A stretch of 64,000 bases of DNA from Chersky-840 sp050011815. Its GTDB lineage: Bacteria > Actinomycetota > Acidimicrobiia > Acidimicrobiales > UBA8190. Both the position numbers and the translations under genes were made by a program. This document shows, one piece after another, positions 44,267 through 54,643 of the stretch (its first letter is position 1; the number at the start of each line of letters is the position of its first letter). The notes under the pieces are model-generated. The model was not told the DNA's origin. It ran no database searches and was given only the letters and a program-made list of their open reading frames with translations. Location: NCBI GenBank assembly GCA_050011815.1, contig JBEKIJ010000015.1, forward strand, positions 1-64,000. Direction: 5' to 3'.

Positions 44267-44885
44267 TCAGTGCCTTGGCTGCACAAGCCTGAAGGTCGGA
44301 GCTCGACAGAAGGCTCTGGCCGGGGGGTGGCTTGAACCCTGTCGCAGCTCCCGCGCCCGTACCACCGAACGAGAAGAGAAGACCGTCTGCGTTGGGAGTC
44401 GGCGTGGGGATCCCCCAGCCGCGTGCGATCATGCACTTGCGGAACACGAGGTATTCCTGGTTCTCCTTCTTGATCTGCGATGGCGTCAAATTCTGCTGCG
44501 CAGTCTGTTCCGCCTTGAGCGACTGAAGGATGTTGCTCTTGGCCGCGCACGTGGTGAGGTTCTTGATGTAGGCGGGGTTGTTGGTACCCGAGCTCGGGTC
44601 ACTCGGGTCAGGGGCGCCGATGAAGGTCACGCCGAGGCCTTTCAGGCAGGACTGGAAGGTGCTGAGGGAGCTGAACAGCGTCGTGATCGGGTTGGTCTTG
44701 GCCAGGGGCACCGTGTTGCTCGCCGACTTCGCCGATCCGGCGCCGCTGGCGGGGATACTCCCCGCGATTTGTCCCGATGCGACCGTGCCCCCGGTCGAGG
44801 ACGGGCTTGACCCGCCGCAGCCGGCCGCCACCGTTGCCACCAGGACAACGCCGAGCACGAACCCCCCGCTCTTGCTGGTGGTCAA
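44253..44885 (-). CDS. Secreted lipoprotein of the adaptor operon (210 aa)
   Basis: Starts at TTG 44885 behind GGGGAGGGGAG; the frame is open much further upstream but that part looks noncoding. After MTTSKSGGFVLGVVLVATVA comes the lipobox VAAGC, a Ser/Gly/Thr linker, then a helical C-terminal half with several cysteines (STFQSCLKGLG, CAAKSN, RKCMIARGWG, LQACAAKALNG). Family not recognised. It overlaps the adaptor gene by 14 bp and is the first gene of the operon, so it probably helps the adaptor/MacB complex outside the membrane. Confidence 0.75.
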   Translation of the reverse strand: MTTSKSGGFVLGVVLVATVAAGCGGSSPSSTGGTVASGQIAGSIPASGAGSAKSASNTVPLAKTNPITTLFSSLSTFQSCLKGLGVTFIGAPDPSDPSSGTNNPAYIKNLTTCAAKSNILQSLKAEQTAQQNLTPSQIKKENQEYLVFRKCMIARGWGIPTPTPNADGLLFSFGGTGAGAATGFKPPPGQSLLSSSDLQACAAKALNGSS

Positions 44886-45251
44886 CGCGACTCCCCTCCC
44901 CGTTGGGCATGGCGCAGTGACCCACACCCCGAATATCGCAACGTTCCCCCTGCCACACAGGCGTCTAGAACATAGTTTGGCTTGCAACCTCGTCGCAATG
45001 CCTCCACCAGGGCATCCGGCGTCGAATCGACCGGTTCGCCTCGGGCACCTCACCTTCCGGCCTGATTCCTGTGACCGCTCCCCGTCGCCGTCGAGCGCAG
45101 CTCTGGAAAGACGACATACCGACAACAGCCTCCCCGACGATCCGAATGCAGACCGTGGCCGAGCACGAGGGCCCGGGCAGGTACCTTGGAAAAGGCAGCG
45201 TTCTCCAGTTGGCCAGCCGATTCAGCTCTTTCCCCCCGAGGAGTCCCCTTC
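44886..45251. other. 366-bp divergent promoter region
   Basis: Separates the lipoprotein-adaptor-MacB operon from the MMPL transporter and should hold both promoters. I see no clear operator palindrome or gene. Confidence 0.5.
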
Positions 45252-47477
45252 ATGCGCGCTCTTGCTACCTGGTGTGTTCGACACCGTCGGCTGGTCGTGT
45301 TGTTCTGGGTCGCCGCGCTCGTCGTCGTCAGCGGGGTCTCGCACGCGGCAGGTTCGGACTACTCGAACAGCTTCTCGTTGCCCAAGACCGAGTCGTCTGA
45401 TGCCATCAATCTTCTCGAAGCGGCCTCTCCCAAGGTTTCGGGCGACGTGGATCAAATCGTCTTCGCCACGTCGGATGGGACGGGTGTGACCGATCCCACC
45501 GTCGTGGCGCGCATCGATGCCATGTTGTCCAGGGTGGCCAAGGTGCCCCATGTCACCAACATCGTCTCCCCTTACGGTCCCGAGGGCGCCAGCCACGTGA
45601 GCAGGGACCACAGGATCGCCTTCGCGACCGTGACATTCGACAAGCAGGCCCAGAACCTGTCGACGGTCATCGCCGACGACTTCGTGCACGCCGCCGAGTC
45701 CGCGGGCGCTCCGGGCCTCCACGTGGCGGTGTCCGGACAACTGGCCGAGGAGTCCGTCCGCCCCTCCTTCGGAGGGACGGGAATCGGAGTGTTGCTGGCC
45801 GCGGTCGTGCTACTCCTGGTGTTCGGCTCCGCCTTCGCCATGGCCTTACCCCTCATCTCGGCATTGGCCTCGCTCGGCACCGCGGTGGGCTTGATCGGGC
45901 TCCTCAGTCACGTCCTGAAGATGCCGGAGTTCTCCACCACGCTGGTGCTCCTCATCGGTTTGGGGGTCGGTATCGACTACGCCCTGTTCATCGTGACCCG
46001 ACATCGCCAAGGCCTGATCGCCGGGCATGACCCTGAGTCCTCGATCGTGACGGCCGTGAACACCTCGGGTCGGGCCGTGCTGTTCGCCGGCATCATCGTC
46101 TGCATCGCGCTGCTCGGGATGTTCGCCCTCGGCGTCACGTTCCTCTACGGCCTGGCCGTCGCCGCCGCCATCGGTGTCGCCCTGACGATGATCGCCGCGC
46201 TGACCTTGCTGCCCGCCCTTCTGGGGTTCATCGGCCCCCGGGTCCTTTCCCGCCGCCAGAAGGCAAGCCTGGCGAAGAACGGTCCGCGCATCGTCGGCAC
46301 GGGCACCAAGGGGTTTTGGCCGCGCTGGGCCAACATCGTCCGCCGTCGCCCGGCGCTTCCAGCCGCCGTCGCCCTGGTCCTCATCGCCGTCATCGCCCTC
46401 CCGTTCTTCTCCCTGCGTCTCGGCTCGGCCGACCAGGGAAACGATCCGGTCGGATCGACGACCCGACAGGCCTACGACATGCTGGCCCAGGGTTTCGGCC
46501 CGGGGTTCAACGGGCCGCTCGAGCTCGTCGCCGTCGTGAGTGACAGCAGCGACCGCAGTGCACTGGCCCGAGTGGTGACCGATGTGGCCGCTCAACCCAA
46601 CGTGGCCAGCGTCGCTCCGCCCCTATTCATCCCGGCCCACAATGGCACCGACGTGGCCCTCGTGAACGTCTACCCCGCCAGCGCCCCGCAGGATGCAGCC
46701 ACCACCAACCTCGTGTACCACCTCCGCCAGGCGACCATTCCCGCCGCGGTGTCGGGTTCGTCCCTCAAGGTTCTGGTGGGTGGGACAACCGCGATCTTCA
46801 TCGACTTTGCCGGCGTGCTGTCGGCCAAACTGCCACTCTTCATCGGTCTGGTCGTTCTGCTGTCGTTCCTACTCCTGTCAGTGGTCTTCCGAAGCATCGT
46901 CATCCCCATCGTGTCGGCCGCCATGAACATCCTCTCCATCGGCGCTGCTTTCGGGATACTGGTCTCGGTCTTCCAGTGGGGTTGGCTCGGATCGGTCGTG
47001 GGTGTCAACCGGGCCGGACCCATCGAGGCGTTTTTGCCGGTCATGCTCTTCGCCATCCTCTTCGGCCTGTCCATGGACTACCAGGTCTTTCTCGTGACCC
47101 GTATCCACGAGGAGTGGCTGAACACCGGCGACAACCGCCTCGCCGTCCGTAACGGTCTGGCAGCCACTGGGAAGACCATCACCGCCGCCGCATTGATCAT
47201 GATCCTCGTGTTCGGCTCGTTCATCCTGGGGGGTGAGCGGGTCATCAAGGAGTTCGGGTTGGGACTCGCCGGTGGCATCCTCGTCGACGCCGTGGTCATC
47301 AGAATGGCCGTCGTCCCCTCGGTCATGCTCCTCATCGGCAAAGCCAATTGGTGGTTCCCGGCACCCCTCGATCGAGTCCTCCCCCACATCGGCTTCGAGC
47401 GGACCTCGACGACGCCCGACGATGTCGAGGCAGAAGGGACTCAGGGCGGGGACGCCCGCGACCTCGTCTCGAAGTGA
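45252..47477 (+). CDS. MMPL/RND-superfamily transporter (741 aa)
   Basis: Typical actinobacterial MMPL: TM1 (VVLFWVAALVVVSGVSHAA), a first porter domain, then helices with LVLLIGLGVGIDYALFIVTRHR (the GxGxDY signature), a second porter domain and a second set of six helices with LFGLSMDYQVFLVTRIHEEW. ATG 45252 has GAGGAG eight bases before; the frame extends upstream. It may export lipids, siderophores or drugs. The full set of MMPL motifs looks intact. Divergent from the MacB-type operon. Confidence 0.93.
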   Translation: MRALATWCVRHRRLVVLFWVAALVVVSGVSHAAGSDYSNSFSLPKTESSDAINLLEAASPKVSGDVDQIVFATSDGTGVTDPTVVARIDAMLSRVAKVPHVTNIVSPYGPEGASHVSRDHRIAFATVTFDKQAQNLSTVIADDFVHAAESAGAPGLHVAVSGQLAEESVRPSFGGTGIGVLLAAVVLLLVFGSAFAMALPLISALASLGTAVGLIGLLSHVLKMPEFSTTLVLLIGLGVGIDYALFIVTRHRQGLIAGHDPESSIVTAVNTSGRAVLFAGIIVCIALLGMFALGVTFLYGLAVAAAIGVALTMIAALTLLPALLGFIGPRVLSRRQKASLAKNGPRIVGTGTKGFWPRWANIVRRRPALPAAVALVLIAVIALPFFSLRLGSADQGNDPVGSTTRQAYDMLAQGFGPGFNGPLELVAVVSDSSDRSALARVVTDVAAQPNVASVAPPLFIPAHNGTDVALVNVYPASAPQDAATTNLVYHLRQATIPAAVSGSSLKVLVGGTTAIFIDFAGVLSAKLPLFIGLVVLLSFLLLSVVFRSIVIPIVSAAMNILSIGAAFGILVSVFQWGWLGSVVGVNRAGPIEAFLPVMLFAILFGLSMDYQVFLVTRIHEEWLNTGDNRLAVRNGLAATGKTITAAALIMILVFGSFILGGERVIKEFGLGLAGGILVDAVVIRMAVVPSVMLLIGKANWWFPAPLDRVLPHIGFERTSTTPDDVEAEGTQGGDARDLVSK

Positions 47478-47866
47478 TCGGGCCGCTCCCCCCTCCCTTC
47501 GGCGGGTGGGGAGAAGTCGAGTCCGCCCCGGCCCCCGGGGCCAACGCTGGAACAACTCCGAGTACAGGGCGAATCAAGGGGAGTGATGAAGTCGCCAGGG
47601 TGACCGCCCCGCATCGGGGGTCTGATACAGGTCCCGAGGCGGCTTTAGTCGGCGCCCTCCAGGGTCGATGACGACCAGGTGAGGCGGGTTCCATCTCTGC
47701 GGTGGATCACCGCCACGGACGAGCCGTGGAGATAGCTACACGCGCATTCCCCGTCCGCGGGCTCGCTGCCGTCGCGGTTCGCAGATCCGAGCATGACCGA
47801 CTCACGGCTGCCTCGTCCACCTTCCCGACGACCCACCCTTCTGGGACGACGCCACGATGAACCGGG
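47478..47866. other. 389-bp spacer without a clear gene
   Basis: Open frames are present on both strands, but none has a domain or a good start. Nothing else noted. Confidence 0.45.
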
Positions 47867-50162
47867 GTGCTGGCAGCGGCAGCAGCGGCGGCAACAATCG
47901 CAATCGTGGCGGTTCTGGCCCGGCTCTTCGTCCGGGGACGCGCCCTGGTCCGTGCCAACGAGGCCCTCGCCCAGGCGGCCACCCGACAACGGATGCTGGC
48001 CGACGCTGCCATCGGGTTGGCGAGGTGGGACACCATCGAATCGGTATCGGGGGTCGTCGTCCGAGCCGCGGTAGCCCTGGCGAACGACCCCCGGTTCTGG
48101 TCGGCCTTCGTGGTCAGGAACCCGACCGGCCCCCCCACGGTCCTCGCCGTTGCCGGTCCGGCCCCCCTCCAGGCGGGCGAGCCGGTCGGCACCGACCCGG
48201 TGGCCGTCGATGAGGGTGCCCGGGGAGCTCGGGAGCGGCCCGTTGCCGACGAACGAGCCACCCGCAATCCGCTGTCGCGTGAGCACTGCGTCGTTTCGGT
48301 GGCCGCCGAAGGCCAGACGGATGGCGACTTGGTGCTGAGCGACCTGGTGGCCGCGGATGTGGAGGCGTCTCTCGAGGCGATTCGGTTGGTCTGCTGTCAA
48401 GGGGGTCTGGCACTGCGCAACGCCGAGGCCGCCCAGGACCGGCTCGACCGCAGCGAGCGCAAGTTCCGCTCCCTGGTGCAGAACTCCTCTGATGCGGTGA
48501 CACTCCTCGGGCCCGACGGAGTCATCCTTTACCAAAGTGCGGGGGGGGCGTCCTCGGGTTACGTGCTGACGAATTGCTCGGCAAGACATTCGTGCCGCTG
48601 ACCCATCCCGACGACGCCGCACTGACACGGTCCCATTTCATCAACGTGTTGCGCGGTGGGCCGGGGGCCAGAGCCCATTTCGAGTCTCGGCTCCTTCATG
48701 TCGACGGAAGCTGGCGCCAGCTCGAGACGATCCTCACCAATCTCCTCAGCGACCCCGACGTCGGTGCCGTTGTCAGCAATAGTCGTGATGTCACCGATCG
48801 CCGTGCCCTCGAGCAACAGCTCAGTCATCAGGCCTTCCATGACTCTCTGACCGGACTGGCCAACCGCGCGCTCTTCTTGGATCGGGTGGCGCACGCCCTG
48901 AACCGCTCGGATCGACGAGCCGGGCCCATCGCGGTGATGTTCGTGGACATCGACGACTTCAAGATCGTGAACGACAGCCCGGGCCATCGCCTCGCGACGA
49001 GGTGCTGATCACCGTGGCCGAGCAACTCAAAGCCGCCACGCGGACCGGTGACACCGTGGCTCGCCTCGGGGGCGACGAATTCGCCTTGCTGCTCGACTCC
49101 GGTGAGATGCCCGCCGCCGCTGAGGTCGTTGCCGGTCGCATCGCTGCGCTGCTCACCACACCGATCCGGGTGGGCACCGACGACGTGTTGATGCAGGCCA
49201 GCATCGGGATCGCCCTGGGCCAACCACCGGTCGACAGGCCCGATGGCCTGCTGCGTGATGCCGATCTCGCCATGTACTTGGCCAAGCACAACGGAAAAGG
49301 TCGCTTCGAGATGTTCCGTCCGGCCATGCACGAAGAGGCCGTCGGTCGCCTCGAGACCGCCGCCGACCTGCGTCGCGGCATCGAGACCAACCAGCTCGAA
49401 GTGTTCTACCAACCCATCATCGACGTCGGTACCGCCACCACCGTGGGGGCAGAGGCGCTCGTGCGGTGGCGACACCCGACTCGCGGCTTGGTGACCCCGA
49501 ACGAGTTCATTCCCGTGGCCGAGCAGACAGGCCTCATCATTGCGCTCGGCAAGTGGGTGCTGCGTGAGGCGTGCCGGCAAGTTCAGTCTTGGCGGCAATC
49601 CGGCATCGTCGATGCGTCGTGCTACATAAGCGTGAACGTCTCGGTCCGCCAGTTCCAGGATCCCGGCCTCCTCGACGAGGTCGATGCCGCCATCGGGAGT
49701 TCAGGGCTGCCGACTTCGGCCGTCGTTCTCGAAGTCACCGAGAGCATCATCATGGAGGACCTCGATACCGCGCTTTCCCGCCTCCATGCCCTCAAGGACC
49801 TGGGCTTGCGCCTCGCCATCGATGATTTCGGCACCGGCTATTCCTCGTTGAGCTACTTGCGCAACTTCCCCATGGATGTCGTCAAGATCGACAAGTCCTT
49901 CATCGACCGCATCACCTTGGATCCCAGGGGTGAGGCGATGGTGCGGGGGGTGATCGACCTGAGCCGGGCCCTCGGACTCACGACAATCGCCGGCGGTGTC
50001 GAGAGCGAGGACCAGTTCACCCTCCTGCGCGCCCTCGGTTGCCACGGGGTGCAGGGATTTTTGTTCGCGGAGCCCATCCCGGCCCCGGAATTCGCCGATG
50101 CCATGGTGCCGCGTGGCGGTGCTGTGCCCTCGCCAGCCCGATTCATGACCCGAACCACCTGA
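47867..50162 (+). pseudogene. GGDEF-EAL gene with PAS domain, broken by two frameshifts
   Basis: The pieces join into one protein: an N-terminal helix, a PAS domain, GGDEF (HDSLTGLANRALFLDRV, FVDIDDFKIVNDS, LGGDEFALLLD) and EAL (GAEALVRWRHPTRGLVTP, DDFGTGYSSLSYLRNFP). The frame changes at the G8 tract 48541-48548, where one more G would continue in frame through VLGLRADELLGKTFVPL, and near 48991-48996 (CTCGCGAC read for CTCGGCGAC), just before the usual GHxxGDEVL. Domain motifs stay intact, so it was active recently or these are sequencing/homopolymer errors. Start GTG 47867. Confidence 0.85.
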
Positions 50163-50205
50163 CGAGCGCACCGGGCCTCCCCGGGGACGCCACCGCGTCC
50201 GCTCT

Positions 50206-50958
50206 CTAGGACACTGCGTTGCCGGCGGTACTCACCACGAACCAGATCCCGCCCAGCCCCTGGCCGCTGGTCTCCCCGGGGGTCGAGTCTCCGGCGTAGG
50301 AGTAGAGAGGGTGCCCGCCGTAGGTCACCTGCCCGTCTTCGGTGCCCAGGAGCCCCTGTTGGACTCCCCCTCCGGCTCGTGGCGTCCCAGTCGTGTCCAG
50401 CGGGGGCCACGCCGCGGCGCACCCTCCTGCGCTCGTGCATTGCGGCGAGCTCTTCCCGTCATCGGGCGTGTAGAGATACAGCGTCCGACCGGCGCTATCG
50501 GTGAGGATGGCCCCATAGCTCGAGGTCATCGTGGATGAGACCACAGTGCCCGATGGGGGGGCCGTGGTCACCGGGGCGACGGGAACGGTCGTGGGCGGCC
50601 GAGACGTGGTGGGTGGAGAGGCTGTGGTCGGTGGGCGAGACGTCGCCGGGGACACCGGTGACGTGGCGATGACCGTCGATCCCTGTGCCGACTTCGTGCT
50701 CACCGAGGCGCTCGGACGGGTCGTCCCCGGGCTCCCCGGCACTGTCGTCGAGGAGATGGTGCCGCCGGCACTCGACGGCGCGGTGGCGCCGCCCAGGGTC
50801 GTCGCCGTCGAACCGGCAAGCGGCGTGGTGGTGGACAAATCGTGTCGCACCGCATCTCGTGACGGGGTGGACGAGCCACACGCCATGGCCAGCGTGCCGG
50901 CACAAAGCAGTGCGCCCACCCGAACTGTGGCGCGGTGGGCATGATGGAACCTGGTCAA
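50206..50958 (-). CDS. Secreted lipoprotein with COG4315-type repeats (250 aa)
   Basis: TTG 50958 follows GAGGAGGCGGCC. Signal peptide with lipobox (GTLAMACGSS), then a ~100-residue Thr/Pro/Ser linker, then two PF03640-type repeats (YGAILTDSAGRTLYLYTPDD with CAAAWPPLDTTG; TYGGHPLYSYAGDSTPG with GIWFVVS). Function unknown; the family is widespread in Actinomycetota and extracellular. The long mucin-like linker fits a cell-surface anchor. Confidence 0.85.
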   Translation of the reverse strand: MTRFHHAHRATVRVGALLCAGTLAMACGSSTPSRDAVRHDLSTTTPLAGSTATTLGGATAPSSAGGTISSTTVPGSPGTTRPSASVSTKSAQGSTVIATSPVSPATSRPPTTASPPTTSRPPTTVPVAPVTTAPPSGTVVSSTMTSSYGAILTDSAGRTLYLYTPDDGKSSPQCTSAGGCAAAWPPLDTTGTPRAGGGVQQGLLGTEDGQVTYGGHPLYSYAGDSTPGETSGQGLGGIWFVVSTAGNAVS

Positions 50959-51345
50959 GGCCGCCTCCTCTTTCGTCCGACCCGTCCGGATATACGGGTG
51001 GGGGCGACGGTTTGTTCAGACCCCGCTCCCGCTGGGGCCGTCCGACACAGGGTGCTCCCCGATCACGGCGCGGCCCGACGCGGTGGCATCGGCGAGGAAC
51101 ACCCGTGCAGGAGCGACCGAGGACCGGGAAACCGATCGGGGCGTGCGCGCCGGGCCTCGCGAAGGGAGCCGACGCTGCCCTCGAAGGACGCCCTCTGCGA
51201 GCTCACGCCCGCTGAGGGGGGATTGTATCGTCGACCTCGACGCAGAGCCCCGGAGGATGACATGTCGACAAAGCGGGAACAGGTGGCGCTGGGGTGCTCC
51301 GGGCGACATCGGAGAACCCCGGCTCGGATCCGGAGCCTGTGAACC
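50959..51345. other. 387-bp spacer without a clear gene
   Basis: Divergent region between the lipoprotein and the SDR gene. No domain-bearing frame. The SDR start at 51346 has only a weak upstream site. Confidence 0.45.
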
Positions 51346-52128
51346 ATGGGGCGAGTGGACGGAAAGGTGGCCATCGTCACCGGAGGTGCCGGGGGCATCG
51401 GTGGGGCGACGGCACGAGCCTTGGCGCGCGAGGGCGCATCGGTTGCCGTCGTCGACATTGACGGCGCGGGGGCGGTTCGGGTTGCCGAGGCCATCGAGGC
51501 AACGGGCGGCGCGGCCGTGGGGGTGCAGGCCGATCTCTCCGAGGAGACCCAAGTGGCCGCCGCGGTCAGATCCGCGATCACCCACTTCGGACGCCTCGAC
51601 GTGCTCCACAACAACGCCGCCCTGACCGACTCCGACTTCCTGGCCCGCGACACCCAGGTGACCGACCTGGCGGTGGAGGTTTGGGAGAAGACGATGGCGG
51701 TCAATCTCCGTAGCCAGATGCTCGCCTGCAAGCACGCCATACCTGAGATGGTGCGGACTGGGGGCGGTTCCATCATCAACATGTCCTCGGGCGCCTCCCT
51801 CAAGGGTGACCGAACTCGGACTGCCTACGGCGTTTCCAAGGCAGGCGTCAACACATTGACCATGTACGTGGCCACCGGGCACGGGAGGCAGGGGATCCGC
51901 GTCAACACGATCGTGCCCGGGCTCATCATCACCGATGCCGTCCGGGCCCACTTGACGACGAGCATGCTGGCGGGCCTCGAGCGGGCCACACTCACCCCGT
52001 ATCTGGGCCAGCCCGACGACATCGCCAACCTGGTGGTGTTCTTGGCCTCAGAGGAATCCCGCTACATCACCGGGCAGATGATCACGATCGACGGCGGCAT
52101 GTCCACCCACGTCGGTCAGCCCGGGTAG
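51346..52128 (+). CDS. Short-chain dehydrogenase/reductase (260 aa)
   Basis: Classical SDR: NAD(P)-binding TGGAGGIGGA, NNAA, the catalytic Ser (NMSSGASL) and YGVSK (Tyr-x3-Lys), then IRVNTIVPGLIIT. C-terminal GQMITIDGGMSTHVG is usual. An aspartate at the end of the second strand (VVDIDGAG) suggests NAD preference. ATG 51346. Substrate unknown. Convergent with another SDR. Confidence 0.9.
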   Translation: MGRVDGKVAIVTGGAGGIGGATARALAREGASVAVVDIDGAGAVRVAEAIEATGGAAVGVQADLSEETQVAAAVRSAITHFGRLDVLHNNAALTDSDFLARDTQVTDLAVEVWEKTMAVNLRSQMLACKHAIPEMVRTGGGSIINMSSGASLKGDRTRTAYGVSKAGVNTLTMYVATGHGRQGIRVNTIVPGLIITDAVRAHLTTSMLAGLERATLTPYLGQPDDIANLVVFLASEESRYITGQMITIDGGMSTHVGQPG

Positions 52129-52180
52129 GAGGGCCTCCGACCGGGGCACCACCCGGATGGCCGACCCGGGACCCCGGCGC

Positions 52181-52981
52181 TCAGGACGGGCCCAGCACGT
52201 AGGCACCCGAGTCGGGGTGGTGATACCAGCCGCTGGCTGCCTGGGTCCCGCCGTCGACATGGATCGTCTGGCCCGTGACGTAGCTGGACAGGTCTCCCGC
52301 CAGGAAGACCGCCGCACCCGCCATCTCGTCGACGTGTCCGGGGCGTCCCAGGGGAACGGTGAGGCCGAAGGACCTCTCTGCTCCGGGGGGCGCCACCGAC
52401 GCCATACCCTCGGTCAGGGTGATGTCGGGGGCCAGGGCGTTCACCCGAATGCCGTAGGGGGCGAACTCGAGCGCGGCGGTCTTGGTGAAGTTGATGACCC
52501 CCGCTTTGGCGGCCGCATAGGCCGCATAGCCGGGTGCCGCCCGCACGCCCTCGATCGAGGTCACGCTGATGATGCTGCCAGGAGACCCCTCTGCCACCAT
52601 GGTCCGGGCCACGCGCTGGGTACACAGGATGACGTGCTTCAGGTTGGCGCGGTAGAGCGCGTCCCACCCGTTCTCCGACGTGTCGAGGATGGGCGACGAG
52701 AACACCCCTCCCGCGTTGTTCACCAGGATGGTGACCGGCCCCAATGCCGCCATCGTGCGGGCCAGAGCTTCATCGACCTCAGCGGATTGACGGACGTCGG
52801 TCACAAGACCGAGACAACCGATCTCCTCCGCCGCCGAGGTGGCGGTCTCGGCGTCACGTTCCCAAATCGCCACCGAGGCGCCGAACGCGGCCAGCCCCCG
52901 GGCGATGCCCCGACCGATTCCCGCCCCCCCGCCTGTCACGACCGCTACCCGGCCGGTGAGGAGTACGGACTGAGGGTTCAT
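52181..52981 (-). CDS. Short-chain dehydrogenase/reductase (266 aa)
   Basis: SDR with TGGGAGIGRG, NNAGGV, the catalytic YAAYAAAKAG and IRVNALAPDITLTEGM, ending GQTIHVDGGTQAAS plus an extension (WYHHPDSGAYVLGP). ATG 52981 is preferred over the earlier frame start. Substrate unknown. It diverges from the AhpD-like gene at 53060, 78 bp away. A pair of unrelated-orientation SDRs suggests a small catabolic locus. Confidence 0.9.
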   Translation of the reverse strand: MNPQSVLLTGRVAVVTGGGAGIGRGIARGLAAFGASVAIWERDAETATSAAEEIGCLGLVTDVRQSAEVDEALARTMAALGPVTILVNNAGGVFSSPILDTSENGWDALYRANLKHVILCTQRVARTMVAEGSPGSIISVTSIEGVRAAPGYAAYAAAKAGVINFTKTAALEFAPYGIRVNALAPDITLTEGMASVAPPGAERSFGLTVPLGRPGHVDEMAGAAVFLAGDLSSYVTGQTIHVDGGTQAASGWYHHPDSGAYVLGPS

Positions 52982-53059
52982 GGACACGGGGGCACCAGCC
53001 TTATAAGTTCGAGATGTCGTTCCGTGGCAACCGACGACGCCGGTCGAAAGTGGGTGTGT

Positions 53060-53644
53060 GTGCCAAGAATAGAACCAATCCCGTTGGACAAGCTGGCCGA
53101 CAAGCCCCGGCGCATCATCGAGGAAGGCGTGGCAGATGGCACCTACGCCACCCCGATCCCCCTGCAGATCTTCGCCTACCGGACGCTGCAGATACTCATG
53201 ACCAGCGCGGCCCGCGGTGCCTACGGACAGCAGACCCTTCTGGGTGGACGAATCCTCGAGCTCATCCGGATCCGGAGCGCCCAGCTCGGCGAATGCCAGC
53301 CGTGTATGCAGTCCCGGAAACACGACTCGATCACCGATGAAGACGTGGCCTGCCTCCTCGCCCCGGGCACCTCGGCGTTGACGGAGCAGGAACGCCTCGC
53401 CGTCGAGTTCCTGGACCTGCTATCGGCCGACCACCACGCCATCGATGACGAGGTCTACCGGGAGCTGGGCACGGTGTTCACCGCGGCGCAGATCATCGAG
53501 CTGGGCTTCACCTGCGCCAACGCCATGGGCCTGCACCGTTTCATCCATACGCTCGATGTCTTCGGCACCAGCCCACCGGTGATCGCCTACGACCCCGGCC
53601 AGGTCGACACGGCATTCCCCGAGGTCTCCGAGGCACGACCGTGA
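53060..53644 (+). CDS. Carboxymuconolactone decarboxylase/AhpD-like protein (194 aa)
   Basis: AhpD-type fold with the redox/active motif ECQPCMQSRKH (E-x-C-x2-C-x5-H), preceded by LGGRILELIRIRSAQ. Starts at GTG 53060 (GTG 53054 also possible) and ends in an overlap of 4 bp with the next gene. Family members reduce peroxiredoxin or act on protocatechuate derivatives; which is not clear. Translation is coupled to the epimerase gene. Confidence 0.85.
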   Translation: MPRIEPIPLDKLADKPRRIIEEGVADGTYATPIPLQIFAYRTLQILMTSAARGAYGQQTLLGGRILELIRIRSAQLGECQPCMQSRKHDSITDEDVACLLAPGTSALTEQERLAVEFLDLLSADHHAIDDEVYRELGTVFTAAQIIELGFTCANAMGLHRFIHTLDVFGTSPPVIAYDPGQVDTAFPEVSEARP

Positions 53645-54633
53645 GCGAGACGGTCTTCGTCACCGGCGCCACCGGGCTGGCGGGGGCCAACGTCTGCAGG
53701 CTCCTGCTCGAGCGAGGTGACGCCGTCCGGGCACTGGCTCGAGCCGGAGCCGACACGGGGCCGCTCGTCGCCCTGGGGGTCGAGGTCGTCACCGGCGACG
53801 TCACCGACGCCGACGATGTCCGGCGCGCCGCCACCGGGAGCGAGGCCGCCATCCACTGCGCCGCGCTCCTCGGCGGAGCCAGCCAGGATCTCGCCGTCTT
53901 CGAAGCGGTGAACGCACAAGGCACGAAGCACGTCCTCGACGCCGCCGAGGCCCTCGGGATGCGCCGGGTGGTGGCTGTCAGCACGGGGACGTTCTTCGAC
54001 ACGACGGGGGGCCTCGAGCGTGAGGACGCTCCGGTCTCGAAGGAGCCGAGTTCGGATCCCTACACCCTCACCAAGATGGCGGCCTTCCGAGATGCCATGG
54101 CGCGCGCCGCCGCCGGTCAGGACGTGGTCACCACCCACCCGGGAGCCATCTTCGGTCCTTCACCGGTGGTCAGCAACTCGCTCGGCAGGACCAGCTTCAA
54201 CCGGGTGCTCTTGTCGGCTCTTCGCCAACGTCTTGACTCCTACCTTCGGTTCCCGGTCAGCTGGGTCTTCGCCCAGGACGTGGCCCGGGGATGCCTTCTG
54301 GCTCTCGATCGTGGCGTCTCCGGTGAGCGGTACATGCTCGACGGTCGCCCCGAGGACGTGGTGAGCATCGCCGTGGCCTGCAGCCGGATCTGCGAGCTGG
54401 CCGGCCTCGACCACCGGGTGAGAGACCTGGATCCCTCGGACGATCCCGAGTTGGCCAGGGTCTTCGGACCGACCCTGGTCGCCATCGCCGCCAAGGCCGA
54501 TTCGGATCGGGCCGTGCGCCGGAGCCTGTCCGAGTCCAAGACCTACAAGAGGCTGGGCTACGACCCCATCAGCCTGGACGAGGGCCTTCGGGCCACCATG
54601 GACTGGTTGCGCGAGGTCGGCAAGATCGACTGA
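53641..54633 (+). CDS. NAD-dependent epimerase/dehydratase-family protein (330 aa)
   Basis: Extended SDR: Rossmann motif FVTGATGLAGANVC, catalytic-type YTLTKM (Tyr-x3-Lys), and ATSG-like segment LGGASQDLAVFEAVNAQGT. GTG 53641 overlaps the previous stop. C-terminal DGLRATMDWLREVG-like region is usual for dihydroflavonol reductase-like members. Substrate unknown; partner of the AhpD-like protein by operon. Confidence 0.88.
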   Translation: MSETVFVTGATGLAGANVCRLLLERGDAVRALARAGADTGPLVALGVEVVTGDVTDADDVRRAATGSEAAIHCAALLGGASQDLAVFEAVNAQGTKHVLDAAEALGMRRVVAVSTGTFFDTTGGLEREDAPVSKEPSSDPYTLTKMAAFRDAMARAAAGQDVVTTHPGAIFGPSPVVSNSLGRTSFNRVLLSALRQRLDSYLRFPVSWVFAQDVARGCLLALDRGVSGERYMLDGRPEDVVSIAVACSRICELAGLDHRVRDLDPSDDPELARVFGPTLVAIAAKADSDRAVRRSLSESKTYKRLGYDPISLDEGLRATMDWLREVGKID

Positions 54634-54643
54634 CCCGGGCTGC

